In this document: positions 32,290 through 43,354 of the stretch, piece after piece
How positions within the stretch are numbered: position 1 is the first letter of the stretch
How the letters are laid out: each line of letters opens with the position of its first letter
Source of the DNA: Plenodomus lindquistii
Taxonomy: Eukaryota > Ascomycota > Dothideomycetes > Pleosporales > Leptosphaeriaceae
Direction: 5' to 3'
DNA: 64,000 nt
Assembly (NCBI GenBank): GCA_025504975.1
Contig: JANUWI010000001.1
Span: forward strand, 1,426,001 to 1,490,000
Program-made: the position numbers and the translations under genes
Notes under the pieces: generated by a model
Told to the model about the DNA's origin: nothing
Databases searched by the model: none
The model's input: the letters and a program-made list of their open reading frames with translations, nothing else

Positions 32290-34649
32290 ATGTCTGCACG
32301 GAATCCTCGATCAGGTTACTCTTCGCGACAAGCTTCATCTGACGCGCAGGCCGAGCCCTACGACCCCTTTCGCTTCGAGTCAGACCCGATCGAACTCACA
32401 CATATTACAAGACCATCGCTAGATGCCAGAGACTCGTACGGATCGCGAGGTGGCTCCCCTTTTCACTCGCCAGATGCCACTTCGCAAGAGCGATTGCGAC
32501 CAGACTCCTATTTTGGTCTTGGACGCAATAGTGGACAATACGCGCACGTACCTGGGCGTAATGGGAGCCCGGGGCCGCTCTCGGGCTCTATCAGAGACTC
32601 AACATATACTATGAACTCGCTGTACCAGAGCAAGACCTTGGACGCGGATACGCAGGCTTTGGTGGATCAAAGAGCTGGAGAGATCGCACAATGGCATGTG
32701 CACTGGACTACACCAGCCATTATTGCGTCGTTGTTTTTCGCTGGACTGCTTGCAGCAATTGGTCACCACCTGTTCTACGCGCATCTCAATGGATTACCGG
32801 CGGCATAGCAGCTGAAGATGGTCAGATATGGCACAGCGATGGCTTTCTTTGTCAAGAGCACGCTCGTTGGAACAGTGATTATGTGCAATCGTCAGCGCAT
32901 TTGGTACACATTCAGGCGTAAAGCCATGACAATAAACGGTATCGATGGCCTGTTCTCTGCGACCGAAGATCCGACTCAATTTTTCTTGAACTGGGAGATG
33001 ATGAGGAATGGCAAACTTGCCACGCTTATGGCAGCATGCACATGGTGACTACAGTCTAGCAACATGAGGGACTTTTGCTAACCTGCATGAAGGCTGATAC
33101 CAATTGCCTCAGTGCTCTCTCCCGCCTCACTCACGTCTGAGGCCAGAACCATGGTCAACGCGACCACGTGTCCAGACATCGCCAATATTAATTTCACCCG
33201 TGAAGCCGTCTTTAATTTCCGTAATGAAAATGAGATCGATGGTCGCGGCACGTCCATAATCTACTACAATACGACGGACAGAGATGGCGTTCAAGACGGC
33301 TACTTCGATTATTACGATCAGCCGTCAAAGAATGCGCGTCGGCTAGCTTTCAGTGCCGCGTACCTGAAGAGGCCACAGCCACGCGTGAACGCCGGTCTCA
33401 CCTTTTGCGGGGACGGATGGAATTGTACCTACTCGATCAATTTTCTTGGGCCAGGGTACAAGTGCGAAGATGTATCCGATTCCACCATTTCTGGCGCACC
33501 GCTTCAATTAAACCAAATCGCTCCTGAGGGTAACTTCACATACATCTCTGAAGTCGACCAAGGGGACTACAAATGGCCGCAAATACCTACTTTGGATGGT
33601 GTTCCACTTCAGGAACCACCATACCCCGATTCATTGGTCGCTTTCGAAAGCGAACAGATATTATGGATTGGCTACGCGAACAAGACTTCCGAGCTGTACC
33701 CGATCGATTCTCCCCATGCGAAGAAGTGGAAATACGTGCACAAGCCAAAGATGTTCAAGTGCGTATTGCATCATACAAACTATACCTTTGAAATGCGATA
33801 TCGGCCCACGCAGTCAACCATCATGAAGCAAAGAGACTTTCTGCATCCCGTCATCAATACTACGCTGGAGGCGAATCCTGGCAATACCACGGATTGGGTT
33901 GCAACGCCGAGCGCAGACTTCATCCGGCCTAAAGAGGATACAGCAACCTACAAGCTCACTGCTGCGTATCATGCTCTAGGTGCACTTCTACGCACTTTCT
34001 CCGCGGTAATATCGAGAAACCCTCTGATGTGTTCATCATAACGAGATCAGACATCTCCGAGACACGTTTGATTGATGGAAGGACGTCGTACCCACAGACG
34101 GATCTGATGGTCGCCACACAAAACTTGTTCCAAGACATGCTCATCACTCTGCTCAGCGAGCCGGCATTGTTGCTTGCGGAGACTCAGACTGTGCCCTGCG
34201 AGAAGACCCGAGTCGTTGTTGTGTACGTCTACTACCCAAGAGACCTTTGGATCGGATATGCCATTGTTATCGCAATCACGGTTGCCTTCATACTTGTCGG
34301 CGCTTGGTCGCTGCATCAGAACGGCGTGGCCTCGGATGTCTTGTTTTCTCGTATATTGGCGACGACGCGTAACCCGACATTGGATCACTTGAGTGTTGGT
34401 GCTTGTCTGGGGGGCGACCCATTCCCGCCAGATCTCAGCAAGACCAAGTTGCGATTCGGCGTTCTCCTCGAGGATGATCCAAGAGAAGGCCCACTTGGAA
34501 GGGTAGAGCATTGCTGCTTTGGTACTGTAGGCGAGACGAAGGACATTGTGAAGGGTGGTACATATGCTGGGTTGAAGAAGTGGAGGACAGAGGAGACCAC
34601 GTTTGACGAACCAAACGAAAAAGTGCCGTTGCTTGAAAAGGATGGGTGA
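32290..34649 (+). pseudogene. Large fungal membrane protein with in-frame stop and frameshift
   Basis: Resembles a fungal multi-membrane family often labelled 'formylmethionine deformylase-like', a legacy name with no deformylase motif. Three pieces collinear with that family are visible: 32290..33044 and 33093..~33998 (joined by a normal 48-nt intron restoring a Trp codon), then ~33999..34649 in another frame. Two lesions: a TAG at 32806-32808 between NGLPAA and QLKMVRYG, with family-like sequence on both sides in the same frame; and a one-base loss near 33994-34000, after which LRGNIEK continues in the next frame. No GT..AG pair from the nearby donor removes the stop in frame. The conserved C-terminus (FGVLLEDDPREGPLG) is intact. 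If whole it would be about 770 residues. Assembly error is the main alternative. Confidence 0.6.
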
Positions 34650-34884
34650 TACCAATACGTACTTTGCTAAATGCCAAAATCCAACGTCGCTACTCTGCTG
34701 CATTCTGCTGTTCAGGAGTCTTGATCTCGCTACTTATCTCCTGCCTGTGACTTCGCGGCGAATGCTTAAGAGGGGTTCACGCGTCCAGCCAATGAGCTGG
34801 TGACCGTTGAACCCCGCTAATCAACCCCACGCGACCTGCCAAAAGTTGTCGTTCGCGCAACTCGCCTCGCGCAACATCGCAGCA

Positions 34885-37315
34885 ATGGCTCTCCTGGACA
34901 GTCTGGCACAAGTGCCAATTGGTCAGTCATACAGAGCTTCTATATATGTATGGCACTGACTTGTGTACAGAGCTGCTCTACATATGGCACACACATCGCG
35001 CCCCTCTGCTTCTGACGGCAGTCGCAATAGCAGCTATCTTGCGCCTTTGGACTTACACACGTAGCCGGAGGGAGAAGGTCTCCGTATCGCCCGCACCGTC
35101 TTCTCCCATTGAGAAAAAGGCTGTTGAGCTGAAGCCTGAGTGGCTCCCTGAATACACCACCACCCTCAGTCCACCAGAATTGGACGTCGATGGCCATGCC
35201 GAGGATGATATCAAGACGATCGCTAGTATAGCAAAGCCAAGGAAGGGCCCAAAGACGGTCAAGGGGAGAAAAGTATCCAAGAAGAAGGCCATTCCAGTGT
35301 CAACCTTCGACCACAAAACAGACAAGATACAACCCCTGGTGTTCTTTCAATCGCTGTCTGGCACCACCGAGCGCTACGCTGCGCAGTTCGCAAAGACACT
35401 CACCGAATGGACCGTCGGCTGTGATCAGTCTTCCTCCTTCCTGGAACCTCAAACGCACGACATCTCCTACATCGAGCACGACGACTTCTTCATTGCGCCG
35501 CCCAAAGCAAACGGAAACGTCAAGTTCTTCTACCTCATCCTCGTACCGACATACAACATCGACACGGTCCTGGACATCTTCATCGAAAGTCTACAAGAGA
35601 CACACAATGACTTCAGGATCGATACAGCACCCTTGAGTGGACTGCTTGGGTACTCGGTGTTTGGCTTCGGAGATCGCGAGGGATGGCCTACAGAAGAGGA
35701 GGGCTTTTGCAGTCAGGCTAGAGAAGTGGATAAGTGGATGGCGAGACTGACGGGCAGGAAGAGGGCGTACCCATTGGGTATGGCTGATGCTAAGAAGGAG
35801 GCTGATGATCGCTTGCAAGAATGGCGGTTCGGTGTCCAAGAAGCTCTTGTCGAGATCGCCGAAGGTCGAGGCCTGGGTGACGGAGTCCCTGGAAGCGGAG
35901 ACCCAGCTGAGAGTGACGAAGAAGATACAGACGATGCCGAAGATAGTACCCCTACCCGCGTCGACGACCTCGAAGATCTCGGCGGCATGGTCAACACATC
36001 TACCACATCGACGAGTGCCATCCCAATTGACTTTACCACCTACAAATCCACCTCCAAATCAAAACCAAAATCACTTGCCGCGCCCAAGGAAATGGTCCCC
36101 ACCACCTCGCCCACGCACGCCGCCCTCACAAAACAAGGCTACTCAATCATCGGCTCCCACTCCGGCGTCAAAATCTGCCGCTGGACAAAATCCGCCCTCC
36201 GCGGTCGTGGATCATGCTACAAATACTCCTTCTACGGCATCGCCTCACATCTCTGCATGGAAGCCACACCCTCGCTCTCCTGCTCTAACAAGTGCGTCTT
36301 CTGCTGGCGCCACGGGACAAATCCCGTTGGCACCACATGGCGCTGGATCACCGACGCGCCCGACCTAATCTTCGACGGCATAACAACCGCACACTACAAG
36401 AAGATTAAGATGATGAAGGGCGTGCCCGGCGTACGTGCGGAGCGCTTCGCAGAAGCAATGAGGATAAGACACTGCGCCCTGAGTCTCGTCGGCGAACCAA
36501 TCTTCTACCCACACATCAACGAGTTACTAGATATCATGCACAAGAACCGCATCTCCACATTCCTAGTATGCAATGCGCAGCATCCGGCCCAACTCGCCGC
36601 CCTCGTTCCCGTAACACAACTCTACGTCTCCATCGACGCATCCAACAAAGACTCGCTACGTAAAATCGACCGCCCCCTCCACCGCGACTTCTGGGAACGC
36701 TTCTGCGCCTGCCTAGACATTCTACGCAACCGCAGATTCGAACAACGCACCGTCTTCCGTCTCACCCTAGTCAAGGGCTTCAACATGGCCGAAGAAGTAA
36801 AAGGCTACGCAGACCTCGTCGAACGCGCACTCCCCGGCTTCGTAGAAGTAAAAGGCGTAACGTACTGCGGCACCAGCGCCGCAGGTACCGCAGGACTTAC
36901 CATGCAAAACGTACCTTTTTATGAAGAAGTCGCCGAGTTTGTGACGGAGCTGGAAAAAGAACTGAATTCCCGGGGTTTGACGTATGGGATTGGCGCAGAG
37001 CATGCGCATAGTTGCTGTATTTTGCTTGCGGATAAGACGAGGTTTATGCGTGGGGGGCGATGGGCGACGAGGATTGATTTTGAGAGGTTCTTTGAGTTGT
37101 GGGAGGGGAGGGTTAAGGGGACGAGGATGGAGGGTGGAGAGGTGGTCGGGTGGAGGCCTGAGGATTATGTTGGGGAGGATACGCCGGAGTGGGCGCTTTG
37201 GGGGAATAAGGGGTTTGATCCGAGGGATCAGAGGGTTTATCGGAAGGGTAAGGGGCCGAGGGTTGAGGAGGTTGAGGATGTCAAGGAGGATGCGAAGAAG
37301 GCTTTGGAATTTTGA
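34885..37315 (+). CDS. TYW1: tRNA wybutosine-synthesising protein 1 (radical SAM)
   Basis: Two exons, 34885..34921 and 34971..37315, 793 residues. TYW1 condenses N1-methylguanosine-37 of tRNA-Phe with pyruvate to form the tricyclic imG-14 core. Domains: an N-terminal hydrophobic anchor (about 22-37, LLLTAVAIAAILRLW), a flavodoxin-like FMN domain (starting VFFQSLSGTTERYAAQF), a Ser/Thr/acidic linker, then the radical-SAM domain with the Fe-S cysteines Cys450, Cys454, Cys457 (CSNKCVFC) and LSLVGEPIFYPHINELL. Without the first intron the frame contains an unrelated start, so the short first exon was set from MALLDSLAQVPI. The coding strand turns abruptly from C-rich to G-rich near 36,960. Convergent with SEN34; TYW2 lies about 6 kb to the right. 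Confidence 0.95.
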
Positions 37316-37474
37316 GGGCGGGAGAAGCATTGCTATGTGAGATGTACGATGCATGCGGAATCAAATCGTAACAAAAGTTTAATAAACGTTACTAGCAACA
37401 CTGTTCATCACGGTATCGAAGTCGCAAAGTTGAACGTCGTAACTGGGTATCGTGATTCGTTCAACTATTCTGCA

Positions 37475-38551
37475 TCATATAGCCGCCCACTCAATCGAGA
37501 AGGCCCTAACAGGCTGCTTGATCTTCACATCCTCAACATCTGTCCGGAACAAGTCAACACCTTCTGCCTTGCCCTCGGGATCTTCGCCACCAATCATGTA
37601 CGCTTTCTTTGTACCAGTGCCCAGACGACCACCACCCACAACGTCTAGCAAATCAAACTCTTCATCCCATGCAAGGCCGGTAGCCGCAAAGTGGCTGTGG
37701 TACCGGAGTGGGTCGCCAGGGTAGACGTTGTAGTGACAACCGAAGCGAATGCCGGGCATATGGAAGTAGCCTTTGGAGTGCAGGTAGCGGAAGAGAGGGT
37801 AGCTGTTTGGTACGGCTGGGAGAGGACGAGAGGTGTCTTGGCTAGGTGTCGGGAGTGGAGGATACGAGACCGTAGGTGTGACGAAGTGCTTCTGTACACT
37901 GACAGGCTTCTGGACACTGCTCGCGACCGACGGCGCAGGCGAATCTGGCGCAGGCTCGAAGAGTGTGGTGTCGGCGGCTTCTGACTCAACGGAAGACTGC
38001 TTTGATCCTGCGAACGAGTCGGAGAACGCCGAGCCCTTCATGATGAACCCAAGACTCGAACTCGTACCGTTCAAGGCCTCCACATGCGTCGTCTCCTCCG
38101 TCACTGTACTCTCAGCCACGCTATTCTCCTTCTCCAACACCTCTCTCCTCAATCCCTTCTCCTTGAGCGCCTTATCCTTCCTCTGCTCCGCCTTATCCAA
38201 ATGCTGCCTTGCAACATTCTCCCCTGCTCGATCCATCTCCTGCAAATACTTCAATCGATCCGTCCTGCTCATCTCCATGAATCCCTTTTGATGTACTTCT
38301 ACATCATCAACCACGTACGCAGCACCGCGTTCGACAAGAACCCGCGCCTCTTCAGGCATGAGCTCAAGCGGTATGCCAAGGAAGACATTCTGCTGCGACA
38401 GGTTTGGGATAGTGCCGATCAGGATGCCGCAAATGTTGTGCGCACGCCGACAATGAGCAATGATATCGACATCGAAGAGAAGGTACCGGCCTGCGATGCA
38501 GGAGATGGGGAACGGTTCAGTGACTGGGTTTGGTGCCGGGGCTGGCGCCAT
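37475..38551 (-). CDS. SEN34: tRNA-splicing endonuclease subunit Sen34
   Basis: Single exon, 358 residues from the ATG at 38551 (MAPAPAPNPV); the frame upstream has no ATG. The C-terminal nuclease domain has the Sen34 catalytic region: GYFHMPGIRFGCHYNVYPGD with the active-site Tyr, YHSHF with the His, and GTKKAY with the Lys. The N-terminal domain (IAGRYLLFDVDIIAHCRRAH, GIPLELMPEEARVLVERG) is also typical. The middle about 160 residues is charged and disordered. Sen34 cuts the 3' splice site of pre-tRNA introns in complex with Sen2, Sen15 and Sen54. Its stop is 160 bp from the convergent TYW1 stop. Confidence 0.92.
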   Translation of the reverse strand: MAPAPAPNPVTEPFPISCIAGRYLLFDVDIIAHCRRAHNICGILIGTIPNLSQQNVFLGIPLELMPEEARVLVERGAAYVVDDVEVHQKGFMEMSRTDRLKYLQEMDRAGENVARQHLDKAEQRKDKALKEKGLRREVLEKENSVAESTVTEETTHVEALNGTSSSLGFIMKGSAFSDSFAGSKQSSVESEAADTTLFEPAPDSPAPSVASSVQKPVSVQKHFVTPTVSYPPLPTPSQDTSRPLPAVPNSYPLFRYLHSKGYFHMPGIRFGCHYNVYPGDPLRYHSHFAATGLAWDEEFDLLDVVGGGRLGTGTKKAYMIGGEDPEGKAEGVDLFRTDVEDVKIKQPVRAFSIEWAAI

Positions 38552-38964
38552 CTTCAGATCTGTTGACACAAGCTATTAGTGTTGTGTCTTTGAGCTGCGA
38601 TCCAATGGATATAAAGAACATGTTTCAATCAGGGTGTGAATACATAAGGGTCATCATGCTCAGTACTTTTGTAAAGAGTCAGGGGATTGACAGATTATGA
38701 GTTTTGTCATCATTAGAAACGATGCGCAGAGCTTATGCGCCGTGTACAGTGTAGCAAAAAGGTGATTGTGAGAACGTGGGCTTACCTTTACTTGTGTGGT
38801 TTCATGATTGAAGAAACCATGAGGAAGAAACGAGCGACAAGCTTGAGCTTCGCGCAATTTTATTTGGTAGTGCCGCTTAGTCACACTTGGACCCACCCCG
38901 CAACACGCCGCCCGGAGGTCAAGTGCAACATCAACAAACAAGAGACGAGATCTCGACACCCAAG
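38552..38964. promoter_or_regulatory. Divergent promoter region, SEN34 / DAD1
   Basis: 413 bp between start codons facing away from each other. No further feature recognised. Confidence 0.5.
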
Positions 38965-39346
38965 ATGGCGACGAATCGCGCCTCAACGGCCAATGGCTTG
39001 GTCGCAGCACCTGAGAAGTCATACTACGAGCAACAGCGCGAATTACTCGTTACAGAAATCGCGCAGGTATGTTGTGAAGCCCTCACTCACATGACAATCA
39101 TGTCTCGGAGACAAGCGCATTCTGACAACAATGTAGAGTCTCGAAGTAGTACTGCAAAACATCAACAAGCTGAATCGGTCCCTCGAGGAAGTCACACAAG
39201 TTGGTAGCGAGTTTGCGCCCGTCGAGTCGCTGTGGAGCCATTTTGAGAACGTCATGGCGAAGGACCCGAATGAGCAGCAGGAGAGTGCACAAGAAGGGGC
39301 GACGGAACATGAGGGGGAGACGGAGGTCACTGAGGTGCAGAAGTGA
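38965..39346 (+). CDS. DAD1: DASH complex subunit Dad1
   Basis: Two exons, 38965..39066 and 39137..39346, 103 residues. The core YYEQQRELLVTEIAQ joined to SLEVVLQNINKLNRSLEEV and EFAPVESLWSHFE is the Dad1 domain, a short coiled coil. Dad1 belongs to the ten-protein DASH/Dam1 ring that couples kinetochores to microtubule ends in fungi. The acidic C-terminal tail (after residue 80) is variable in the family. The 70-nt intron (gtatgt..tag) sits in the middle of the domain; reading through it gives an early divergent C-terminus. Confidence 0.9.
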
Positions 39347-39928
39347 GGTCATCAAGAACGAGTCTCGAGAGGGGGGACACAAAGCGGCGGCCTGGAGGTC
39401 AGGCACGGTGATTCGCATTATACAAACAATGATACCCAAGACGAAAGACGTCAGTTTTATGCATCACATCACAATCATGAAGCAATGGGCAAAAGATGGG
39501 AATTACAGAAATATGCTTCATTTACTCTCCACGGCCAACTTGCGGCTTCTTCGCCATACACACACGCTAGATACCCGATACAGATACAGAAAGAAAAGAA
39601 GCTGGTGTAGGCGACTCGAACTATTTGGTCGTATTGCCAATCTCCATGGGACCCAAGAACGCCGGCCATTGAAAAATTTACGTACAGAAGCGCTCGCTGT
39701 ATGATGCGAATTGGGGTCGAGCAGAAAGAGTAGAGGGGTCAGGGCATGTCCCAGCCAAGTCGCCCTGATTGCGCAAAGAAACGAAGATCTTGGGGCGTCG
39801 GTAGTAATGTGAGGTGATGAGCCGTAGATGTAAGATGGTCATTAGGCATCTTGATCGTGTCGTCCAGCGTCGTAAATCTCGATATCTTGTCCTTGATGGG
39901 AAAGTTGGAGCAAAAAGGACGGTTGCGC
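39347..39928. other. Convergent intergenic region, DAD1 / RHO4
   Basis: About 580 bp holding both 3' UTRs. Small open frames only. Confidence 0.5.
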
Positions 39929-40879
39929 TCAAAGAACTTTGCAGCCACTACGCTTCTTCTTTTTGCCACCCGGGACGAAGGCTGGCGTTGTGCCTCCTCT
40001 TGACATTGGGACCTGCTTGGTCTCTTCTGGGCTCTTGTACTCGTCACCGACAGCCATTGTGACGGCCATGTCGAAGATTTCCTCGACGCCGTCTTGCTCT
40101 TTACTACTGCACTCCATGTACATGGCACCCATCTTCTTTGCGACGACACGACCTTGGTCAGGGGTGACGGGTGTTAGGCCTTGTGTCTTGAGCAGCTCAA
40201 TGCAGTTCTTCTTGTTGCGGAGATCTGACTTGAGACCGAGCAGCATGAGGGGTGTCGTTGGACAGAAGTGGAGAACCTCTGGGTACCACTAGCTTGTGTT
40301 AGTCATGGACTGCTGGAACAGGGATGGGCTGGCTTGACATACCTTGTCCATGACGTTCTCGAGGGAGTTTGGGCAATCGATAGCAAAGCAGACGAAGATG
40401 ATGTCAGTCTCGGGGTACGAGAGCGGTCGCAACCGGTCGTATTCTTCCTGGCCAGCGGTATCCCAGAGAGCCAGCTCTACCATTTTGCCGGTGGGCGGGT
40501 GAGGAGTGTGGGTGATGTAATTTTCGAATACTGTGGGTACGTATTTCTGTAGTGATCAGTCAGTACTGGGGGCAGTCATGTGCTGCTGTTACAAACACAC
40601 CTCTGGGAAGTTGCCGGAGCTATAGCTGATCAACAGACATGTCTTGCCGCATCCGCCATCGCCCACGACGACGAGCTTTTTCGAGTACGTGGGCGGCTCG
40701 GTGATGGCCGTGTCTCGTGTGTTGTTTGTGCCGGCGGAGCTGACTGTGCCATTGCTGTTGCGCTCGCTGGGGGTCCGCACGGGCTTGCGGACGGGTGTGA
40801 TGGTCGAGGTGGGTGCCTTTGTGCTCTGCTTGCGGCGCAGGTAGTCGTAGTTTTGCGAGGGTGCGGTCTGGGAGGCCAT
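39929..40879 (-). CDS. RHO4: Rho-family GTPase, Rho4-like
   Basis: Three exons: complement of 40601..40879, 40343..40546, 39929..40288; 280 residues. Motifs: P-loop GDGGCGKT at 73-80, effector loop KYVPTVFENY directly after the first intron, DTAGQEEYDRLRPL, LKSDLR (family variant of the guanine-specificity loop) and SSKEQ. A basic stretch GGKKKKRSG leads to the prenylation box CKVL, whose final Leu predicts geranylgeranylation. The 68-residue Ser/Thr-rich N-terminal extension is characteristic of Rho4, which acts in septation and cell-wall assembly in filamentous fungi. Rho4 rather than Rho3 is judged from this extension. Confidence 0.88.
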
Positions 40880-41285
40880 ACTGCGGCGGTGTGCGGGGGG
40901 AGGGTGGTGGTGTGGTGCGGTGAAAGAGTCGCAGGGCTGCGAGTGACTACAGGCGGCTGCACTGATGACACGTCGGACGGTATCAATATAGACGGCGAGA
41001 TGGAAGTCTGGGGGGATGGGCGGGAGCGATTGGGGTGGGTGCTTAAGAGGCCGGTGTTGATTGTTGGCGCTGCAGCGCTGGTTGTCAGGCGCAACGCCCC
41101 TACCCCGGCACGCCTAGAGCCCCAGTGCAGCCCAGTGCAGCCCAGTGCAGCCCACGCAGCCACTGACGGCACCGCCCACGCCTCGTCTGGTCTCCCACTT
41201 GCACGGCACACCTTCGCGATTGAGTGCGCGCGCTGGACATGCCCGCCCGCCCGCACCCGCGCTCTGCCCTCCTGCGACCGCTGCC
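40880..41285. promoter_or_regulatory. Divergent promoter region, RHO4 / sphingoid-phosphate phosphatase
   Basis: 406 bp, GC-rich, including a 10-bp tandem repeat at 41121-41159 (listed separately). Long open frames across this stretch on both strands reflect high GC and carry no family signal. Confidence 0.5.
41121..41159 (+). repeat. 10-bp tandem repeat, 3-4 copies
   Basis: Three perfect copies of cccagtgcag at 41121-41150 and a degenerate fourth (cccacgcag) at 41151-41159, about 130 bp upstream of the phosphatase ATG, probably in its 5' leader or core promoter. Confidence 0.9.
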
Positions 41286-43257
41286 ATGAGTCCGCAACAT
41301 GGCGCGCCCACTATGCCTGCCGCTGTCACTGCCGCTGTCGCTGCCGCTGCCGCTGTCGAGCCCCCCGCGCCGCCATGCACCAGCCCCGCGACGGCCACGG
41401 CCACGGCGACAGCACCCGGCGAACTGCCCAAAAAGCACCCCCAGCTCGACGCGGGCAACAAGCACCATGACCACTGTGCGTGTTCACTTCTGCCCTGCCT
41501 GCTGCACCCACCACAAGACACGGGAGGCTAATGCGCGTCGTGCCCGGCGCAGACGCTCGCAGACTACCCCCCTGGCGCAATGCCCTGCGCAACCGCCTGA
41601 TCCCCATTGTGCGCTGGGAGACGCCGTGGCTCGCGTTCCTGCAGCACAAGATTCGCTCGCCCGCCCTCGACTCGTACTTTGCCTATACCGCCAATCTGGG
41701 AACCCATACCTTCTTCATGGTCTTCCTGCCCATCCAGTTCTGGTGCGGCTACACCAGCGTGGGACGAGCGTATGTCTGCCAGCTGCCACCCCTTCGTTTA
41801 GCCATGGTCCAGGGCTAACCATCATGCGCAGCTCCGTCTTCATGCTCGCAGCAGGCGTCTACGGTACCGGCTTCCTCAAGGACATGGTCTGCCTACCACG
41901 GCCCCTTTCCCCGCCCCTCGCTCGTATATCCATGTCTGGCTCCGCCGCCCTCGAGTACGGCTTCCCCTCGTCTCACTCCGCCAACGCCGTGAGCGTAGCC
42001 TTCTACGCCATATACACCTTGAAGCAGTCTGCCAGCGATGATGGCTCGTATACAAATACGATCCTGCAAGCCCTCTTCTATTTTTACGCCATGTCCATCA
42101 TCATTGGACGACTCTACTGCGGCATGCATGGCTTCCTGGACGTCATGGTAGGCAGTGTCATGGGCGCACTTATCACAGCCTTCCAATTACTTTGTGGGGA
42201 CTGGATGGACTCATGGATCTTCAGCGGCAACTTCCAGGACATTCTCATCGCAACTTTGGTAGTCTGTGTCTTGGTGCGCATTCATCCTGAGCCCGCCGAC
42301 GACTGCCCCTGTTTCGACGACAGTGTCTCCTTCTCTGGCGTAGTAATCGGTATCAACATAGGAGCATGGCAGTTTGCGCAGACAAGTTACGCCTTGAAGG
42401 ACGCATATCCCTCCTCTGTCCCGTTCGATTTACATGAGATTGGTTTGGTCAAGACCACCCTTCGAATTGTTCTCGGTGTAGTCATAATCTTTCTCTGGAG
42501 AGCCACCATGAAGCCTACTCTATTCAAAATTCTACCGCCTGTCTTTCGCCTGCTCGAACAGGCCCGTCTGAACCTCCCACGTGCTTTCTTCCTGAACGCA
42601 TCAAAGTACAAGTCTATTCAACCCTTCAACGACGACGACAACGTTATCCCTCCTGCCTCCGAGCTTCCACATATGCTTAAGAACCTCGCTCATCCCCGCA
42701 AACGCTCCGTCTCTGTAGGACCCCAATCAGCAGCCGATGCCTACGAAACCCTAGCCTACCGCAACAGAAAAAGAAGAGAGAGCATAAACTCAATGGACGG
42801 CGCAGTACCAGAAGATGCAGCCTGGACACCCTCAACGCCAGCAATCGAGAAAGGGGAACCATTCCTCGGCGCTGGTGTCCTCCCCACACCCATTGTTTCG
42901 CGCGTACATTCTTACGAGCAAATGATGGGCACCGGGGATATCCAAATGGCAGACAACAATTCCATGACTCCGCCCAGGAGCGAATCAGGCGTTGCAGGCG
43001 ACGTCTACCAATCTTCGCAATCACCGACAGAGGAAGAGGACGAGAAACGGGAGATTTTCAACATGCTCACGAAGCCACGAGTACGATATGATGTCGAGGT
43101 TGTGACGAAGCTGCTTATATATACCGGTATGTTGAGACTCAATGTATACGTACGTAAGTCAACGACTAACGTAAAAGCAGGCATTGCATGGCTTGCAGTA
43201 GCCGGTAACCCTATACTTTTCGAGACGGTGGGACTTGGGATGCCCATTCAATCATAG
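41286..43257 (+). CDS. LCB3: Dihydrosphingosine/sphingosine-1-phosphate phosphatase
   Basis: Four exons: 41286..41475, 41553..41769, 41832..43126, 43181..43257; 592 residues. The PAP2-type phosphatase motifs are K-D-M-V-C-L-P-R-P (C1), the PSSHSAN block (C2) and GRLYCGMHGFLDVMVG (C3), embedded in about eight membrane segments. This pattern is that of ER sphingoid-base-phosphate phosphatases (yeast Lcb3/Ysr3), which return phosphorylated long-chain bases to ceramide synthesis. The N-terminal 45 residues are Ala/Pro/Thr-rich, from GCC/ACC-like triplets. The last intron is 54 nt and keeps the frame open, so an unspliced reading would add 18 residues. Convergent with TYW2 (97 bp between stops). 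Confidence 0.92.
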
Positions 43258-43354
43258 CTTCTTCTCTTTCTATCCACATATAATGTTCAAACAGGAATCT
43301 CATTGTACACAAGCCCTCAGCGAATGATCGACGTAATATCCACCATGTTTCCTT

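Noticed and set aside
36767..37354. 195-codon minus-strand ORF, Pro/Leu-rich
   Set aside because: Antisense to the TYW1 radical-SAM domain; open because of the G-rich coding strand there.
40580..41470. 296-codon plus-strand ORF
   Set aside because: Covers antisense of RHO4 exon 1 and a GC-rich promoter; Ala/Arg/Cys-rich with no domain.
41299..43257. Single 652-codon ORF as an intronless phosphatase
   Set aside because: Its first 180 residues are the wrong frame of exons 1-2; splicing restores IPIVRWETPW and other family blocks.
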